Made by a program: the position numbers and the translations under genes
DNA from: Gammaproteobacteria bacterium
GTDB lineage: Bacteria; Pseudomonadota; Gammaproteobacteria; Xanthomonadales; Xanthomonadaceae
Assembly (NCBI GenBank): GCA_012510865.1
Contig: JAAZHF010000368.1
Location: forward strand, 1-9,328
Length of the DNA stretch: 9,328 nucleotides
Direction of reading: 5' to 3'
In this document: positions 6,252 to 9,328 of the stretch, in pieces
Position numbering within the stretch: the first letter of the stretch is position 1
Layout: each line of letters begins with the position of its first letter
The notes under the pieces: generated by a model
Seen by the model: only the letters and a program-made list of their open reading frames with translations
Told to the model about the DNA's origin: nothing
The model's database searches: none

Positions 6252-7147
6252 GCACGGGCGGCGACCCCGGCGCCGGCGAAGGCCTGGACCATCGGCTGCG
6301 ACGCGGCCTCGGCGGCCGCCCTGGATGCGAACCAGGCGAAGCACGAGGGCCCGCCGCCCGACAGGCTGGCGCCCAGCGCGCCGTGGGCGAGCGCGGCCTC
6401 CTTGACCGCGGCGAAGCCGGGGACCAGCGGAGCGCGCCGGGGTTCGACCAGCACGTCGCGCAGCCCCTCGGCGATCAGGCCCGCGTCGGCGCGGGCGAGG
6501 CCGGTGAGGAACAGGGCCAGGTGGGTCGAGTGCTCGACCACCGTGGCGAGCGGGTAGGGATCGGCCAGGACCGCGCGCGCGCGGCGGGTCTCCAGCACGA
6601 GGTCGGGCTGGACCACGACGCAGTGCAGCCATCCAGGGGCCTCGAGGGGCAGCAGGCGCGCCGGCGTCGCGAGGGCGACGCCGCCGACCAGCATCGGCCC
6701 GACGTTGTCGCCCTGGCGGCTGCGGGTCGATGCCCACTCGCCCTCGAGCGCGAACGGGTAGAGCGCTTCGCGCGGCAGCGGCTCGGCGAGCAGGGCGTTG
6801 GCGGCGACGAGCGCCGCCACGCAGGACGCGGCCGAGCCGCCCATGCCCGAACCCAGCGGGATCCCCTTGTCCAGCTCCACCGCGAAGCCGTGGGCCAGGC
6901 CCAGCGCTGCGCGCAGCGCCTGCAGCGCGCGGCCCGCGGTGTTCTCCGCGGCCGCCAGCGGGATGGCCCCGATGCCGCGCGCATCGCCGCGGATGGCGTC
7001 CACGCGCACGACGGGCTCGCGGATGACCCGCACGGTGGCCACGTCGCGCGGTCCATCCACGGCGTGGCCGAGCAGGTCGAAGCCGACGCCGATGTTGCCC
7101 ACGCCCGCCGGCGCGAACGCGCGGGCCTGCCGATGACGGGTATCCAT
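6200..7147 (-). CDS. thrB: Homoserine kinase (GHMP kinase family)
   Basis: A 315-residue cytoplasmic enzyme that phosphorylates L-homoserine with ATP, the step before threonine synthase. N-terminal AFAPAGVGNIGVGFDLLG carries N18 and D24, aligning with homoserine-site residues of the Methanocaldococcus enzyme. GHMP motif 2 is PLGSGMGGSAAS (97-108), the ATP phosphate loop. E137 is the expected Mg ligand. Motif 3 is GASLSGGGPSCFAWF, with Gly where Ala is usual in SGAGPS. The segment normally like ASGSRHGDN reads STRSRQGDN, so the homoserine-contacting His is Gln145 here. Length fits ThrB (about 310). The ATG at 7147 is chosen because GGAGA lies 8 bases upstream; a GTG immediately before it (7150) is possible. 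It overlaps the RND gene tail-to-tail by 52 bases. No thrA or thrC is adjacent here. Overall resemblance to Xanthomonas ThrB is strong. Confidence 0.9.
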   Translation of the reverse strand: MDTRHRQARAFAPAGVGNIGVGFDLLGHAVDGPRDVATVRVIREPVVRVDAIRGDARGIGAIPLAAAENTAGRALQALRAALGLAHGFAVELDKGIPLGSGMGGSAASCVAALVAANALLAEPLPREALYPFALEGEWASTRSRQGDNVGPMLVGGVALATPARLLPLEAPGWLHCVVVQPDLVLETRRARAVLADPYPLATVVEHSTHLALFLTGLARADAGLIAEGLRDVLVEPRRAPLVPGFAAVKEAALAHGALGASLSGGGPSCFAWFASRAAAEAASQPMVQAFAGAGVAARAYVSPVAGPRAEVLDAA

Positions 7148-7155
7148 CACCGGAT

Positions 7156-7160
7156 TCTCC
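7156..7160 (-). promoter_or_regulatory. Ribosome binding site of thrB
   Basis: GGAGA on the minus strand lies 8 bases before the ATG at 7147 and only 5 before the GTG at 7150, favouring the ATG. Confidence 0.5.
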
Positions 7161-7240
7161 CATCCGGGGCGGTCGGCGTCAGCGTGCTGCGGCGCGGCAA
7201 TGCAGGCCGGCGGTTGCGCCTAGACTGTCCCCGCAAGCGA

Positions 7241-7259
7241 GGGCCGGCGCGTCCGGCCC
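7241..7259 (+). other. GC hairpin in the leader of the GltD-like operon
   Basis: GGGCCGG, loop CGCGT, CCGGCCC: a perfect 7-bp all-GC stem with a 5-base loop, ending 20 bases before the GTG start. No T-run follows, so it is not an intrinsic terminator. It could shape the 5' leader, but stems of this size are common by chance at this GC content. Confidence 0.35.
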
Positions 7260-7279
7260 GCCAGCAGCGGGGGGTCGCA

Positions 7280-9115
7280 GTGGAGCCGACCGACATCAGC
7301 ACGCCCGGGACCTTCCACAGGGTCATCGACTGCCAGTGGGCCTGCCCAGCGCACACCCCGGTCCCCGAGTACATCCGCCTGATCGCCGCCGGCCGCCACG
7401 CCGATGCGTACATGGTCAACTGGGTGAGCAACGTGTTCCCGGGGATCCTGGGCCGTACCTGCGACCGGCCCTGCGAGCCCGCCTGCCGCCGCGGCCGGGT
7501 GGAGGAGAACAACGGTCCCGGATCGATGCGCGGGAAGCCCCAGCCGGTGGCCATCTGCCGCCTCAAGCGCGTGGCCGCCGACCACAAGGGCGACGTGCGC
7601 CCGCGCATGCCCAGGCCGCCGCCGGAGGGCAACGGCCATCGCGTGGCCTGCGTGGGCGCGGGCCCGTCGTCGCTGACGGTCGCGCGCGACCTGGCGCCGC
7701 TGGGCTACGCCGTCACCGTGTTCGAGGCCGACCCGAAGCCCGGCGGCTTCATGCGCACCCAGGTGCCGCGCTTCCGCCTGCCCGAGGAGGTCATCGACGA
7801 GGAAACCGGGTACATCCTCGACATGGGCGTGGAGTTCGTCGGCGGCACGCGGATCGACTCGATGCGTTCGCTGCTGGCCCGGGGCTACGACGCCGTCTTC
7901 GTCGGCAGCGGAGCGCCGCGCGGGCGCGACCTCGACCTGCCGGGCCGCCGCGAGTGCGCGGCCAGCATCCACGTCGGCCTGGACTGGCTGGCCAACGTCT
8001 ATTTCGGCCACGTCACCCGCATCGGCCGCAGGGGGCTGGTGCTGGGCGGCGGCAACACCGCGAGGGACTGCTGCCGTTCGGCGCGCCGGCTCGGCGGCGA
8101 GGACGTCAGGGTGGTGGTCCGCTCCGGCTTCGACGAGATGAAGGCCAGCCCCTGGGAGAAGGAGGACGCGATGCACGAGGGCATCCCGATCCTCGACTAC
8201 CGCGTGCCCAAGGCCTTCGAGCACGCGAGCGGGCGGCTGACCGGGATGCGCTTCGAGCGCGTGCGCGCCGAGTACGACGCCGGCGGCCGCCGCCGGCTGG
8301 TTCCCACCGGCGAGCCCGACGACGTGATCCCCTGCGACGAGGTGCTGGTCGCGGTCGGGCAGGAGAACGCCTTCCCCTGGATCGAACGCGACCTCGGCAT
8401 CGGGTTCGACGAACGGGGCATGCCGGTGGTGGACGGAACCACCCACCAGTCGACCCTGCCGCACGTGCTGTTCGGCGGCGACGCCGCGTTCGGCCCGAAG
8501 AACATCATCTGGGCGGTCGCCCACGGCCACGCCGCCGCGATCTCGATCGCCCGCCTTCTGTCGGGCCGGGACCCGCGCGAGCGACCCGCGCCCTCCGCCA
8601 GCCTCGAATCGCAGAAGATGGGCATCCACGAATGGCGCTACGACAACGCCGTCTCCCACGACGAGCGCTTCGCGGTGCCGTGGTCGGAAGCGGCGAAGAA
8701 GCTGGACAGCATGCGCGTCGAGGTCGAGCTCGGCTTCGATGCCGCGACCGCCTGGAAGGAGACGCAGCGCTGCCTCAACTGCGACGTGCAGACGGTGTTC
8801 ACGCGCGACAAGTGCATCGAGTGCGACGCCTGCGTGGACATCTGCCCCACCGACTGCATCACCTTCACCGCCAACGGCGACGAGGCCGACCTGCGCACGC
8901 GGCTGACCGCGCCGGCGCTGAACCTCGACCAGCCGCTGTATGTATCCGGGCCGCTGAAGACCCTGCGGGTGATGGTCAAGGACGAGGACGTCTGCCTGCA
9001 CTGCGGTCTGTGCGCCGAGCGCTGCCCGACCGGTGCCTGGGACATGCAGAAGTTCCTGCTGCTCGAGGCCCACGCCGGCGCCGGCCGGACCGTGGCCGGG
9101 GAGGCCCTGGCATGA
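7280..9115 (+). CDS. GltD-like FAD/NAD(P) oxidoreductase with C-terminal 2x[4Fe-4S] ferredoxin domain (KorC-like subunit)
   Basis: A 611-residue cytoplasmic flavoprotein expected to move electrons between NAD(P)(H) and the 2-oxoacid oxidoreductase encoded next. An N-terminal GltD/DPYD-type iron-sulfur region has C18 and C22 (CQWACP) and C61, C65, C69 (GRTCDRPCEPAC). The FAD-binding Rossmann motif is VACVGAGPSSL near residues 122-132, with a Glu in VFEAD. The NAD(P) motif LVLGGGNTARDCC is near 253-265. LFGGDAAFGPKNIIWAVAHG is the GltD-type FAD-closing motif. After a CLNC pair (C498, C501) come two ferredoxin clusters: C512/C515/C518/C522 and C572/C575/C578/C582. The GTG start has only a weak G-rich ribosome site, but homology begins almost at once and nothing upstream in frame looks like protein. 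The stop overlaps the next start (ATGA). In Azoarcus a KorABC enzyme uses such a flavoprotein subunit to couple 2-oxoglutarate oxidation to NADP. NAD versus NADP preference is unclear. Confidence 0.87.
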   Translation: MEPTDISTPGTFHRVIDCQWACPAHTPVPEYIRLIAAGRHADAYMVNWVSNVFPGILGRTCDRPCEPACRRGRVEENNGPGSMRGKPQPVAICRLKRVAADHKGDVRPRMPRPPPEGNGHRVACVGAGPSSLTVARDLAPLGYAVTVFEADPKPGGFMRTQVPRFRLPEEVIDEETGYILDMGVEFVGGTRIDSMRSLLARGYDAVFVGSGAPRGRDLDLPGRRECAASIHVGLDWLANVYFGHVTRIGRRGLVLGGGNTARDCCRSARRLGGEDVRVVVRSGFDEMKASPWEKEDAMHEGIPILDYRVPKAFEHASGRLTGMRFERVRAEYDAGGRRRLVPTGEPDDVIPCDEVLVAVGQENAFPWIERDLGIGFDERGMPVVDGTTHQSTLPHVLFGGDAAFGPKNIIWAVAHGHAAAISIARLLSGRDPRERPAPSASLESQKMGIHEWRYDNAVSHDERFAVPWSEAAKKLDSMRVEVELGFDAATAWKETQRCLNCDVQTVFTRDKCIECDACVDICPTDCITFTANGDEADLRTRLTAPALNLDQPLYVSGPLKTLRVMVKDEDVCLHCGLCAERCPTGAWDMQKFLLLEAHAGAGRTVAGEALA

Positions 9116-9328
9116 CGCCGGCGCACGCGCCGCTGCAGGCGGTGAACGACTTCGTGGTGAAATTCGCCAACGTCAACGGCTCCGGGTCGGCCTCGGCCAA
9201 CGAGCTGTTCGCCAAGGCGATCCTGCGGATGGGCGTTCCGGTCGGCCCGCGCAACATCTTCCCGTCGAACATCCAGGGCCTGCCGACCTGGTACGAGGTG
9301 CGCGTCAGCGAGGCCGGCTGGCTCGGCC
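9112..9328 (+). CDS. 2-oxoacid:acceptor oxidoreductase alpha subunit (KorA-like), N-terminal part
   Basis: 72 codons are visible and the gene runs off the window. The ATG at 9112 overlaps the previous stop in an ATGA, showing tight translational coupling. After MTPAHAPLQAVNDFVVKF the sequence ANVNGSGSASANELFAKAIL is the gamma-domain glycine-rich loop found at the N-terminus of fused gamma-alpha subunits of 2-oxoacid:ferredoxin oxidoreductases. GPRNIFPSNIQGLPTWYEVRV continues that domain. These enzymes use thiamine diphosphate (on the beta subunit, expected just downstream) and CoA to convert a 2-oxoacid to acyl-CoA and CO2, giving electrons to iron-sulfur proteins. The substrate is probably 2-oxoglutarate by analogy with KorABC but cannot be decided from this fragment. 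Confidence 0.82.
   Translation, partial: MTPAHAPLQAVNDFVVKFANVNGSGSASANELFAKAILRMGVPVGPRNIFPSNIQGLPTWYEVRVSEAGWLG

Larger units (their letters stand above)
7148..7279. promoter_or_regulatory. Divergent intergenic region, thrB / GltD-like operon
   Basis: 132 bases between divergent starts, which must hold promoters for both genes. On the plus strand TAGACT (7221-7226, 4 of 6 to the -10 consensus) preceded by TTGCGCC is the best candidate -10, about 54 bases before the GTG; I see no good -35 at 16-18 bases. For thrB I could not pick a promoter with confidence. The plus-strand leader holds the hairpin listed separately. No riboswitch or leader peptide rich in Thr/Ile codons was recognised. Confidence 0.4.

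Noticed and set aside
4569..7163. 864-codon minus-strand open frame opposite the RND gene
   Set aside because: Composition is Arg/Ala/Gln/His-rich with no motifs, and it lies antisense to a clear transporter and in another frame of thrB.
3080..7279. Very long plus-strand open frame running through the RND gene and thrB into the GltD-like gene
   Set aside because: High GC removes stops from alternative frames. The translation before 7280 is a low-complexity Arg/Ala/Gly/Pro string; only the part from 7280 has protein-family motifs.
1..9328. Mobile element, CRISPR, tRNA or phage signature
   Set aside because: No transposase, integrase, spaced direct repeats, tRNA cloverleaf or terminal repeats were seen on either strand; composition looks even throughout.

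Overview
The window is very GC-rich (about 70% by eye) and almost fully coding. Gene content and protein style point to a gammaproteobacterium of the Xanthomonadaceae/Lysobacteraceae (Lysobacter, Luteimonas or a relative). The TolC N-terminus beside a PCMT-like methyltransferase, the homoserine kinase sequence and the GltD-like/2-oxoacid oxidoreductase pair all resemble proteins I recall from that family. The assignment comes from recognition, not from a search.

Left half (1-6251): a tripartite drug-efflux locus built around one divergent control region (1844-1924). Leftward run a TetR/AcrR-type regulator (1175-1843), a small PCMT-like methyltransferase (415-1068) and the N-terminal part of a TolC-family outer-membrane channel (1-389, cut by the window edge). 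Rightward run a GTG-started lipoprotein membrane-fusion protein (1925-3037) and, 10 bases later, a 1067-residue RND pump (3048-6251). Channel, adaptor, pump and a likely local repressor are thus all present. The methyltransferase is the odd member: its SAM-binding motif carries an Arg where Gly is expected, and it lacks the usual PCMT catalytic Ser motif.

Middle (6200-7147): homoserine kinase ThrB on the minus strand, converging on the RND gene with a 52-base tail-to-tail coding overlap. The residue that aligns with a known homoserine-binding His is Gln. No threonine-pathway partner lies beside it in this window.

Right half (7148-9328): a divergent intergenic region, then an operon of a 611-residue GltD-like FAD/NAD(P) oxidoreductase with a C-terminal two-cluster ferredoxin domain (7280-9115) and, overlapping it by 4 bases, the start of a 2-oxoacid:acceptor oxidoreductase alpha subunit (9112 to the edge). 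Together they look like a KorABC-type complex that would link oxidative decarboxylation of a 2-oxoacid, probably 2-oxoglutarate, to NAD(P) through iron-sulfur clusters. This is the most interesting system in the window, although related gene sets are known.

No tRNA, rRNA, CRISPR array, insertion sequence, integrase or phage gene was seen. All intergenic gaps are shorter than 140 bases.
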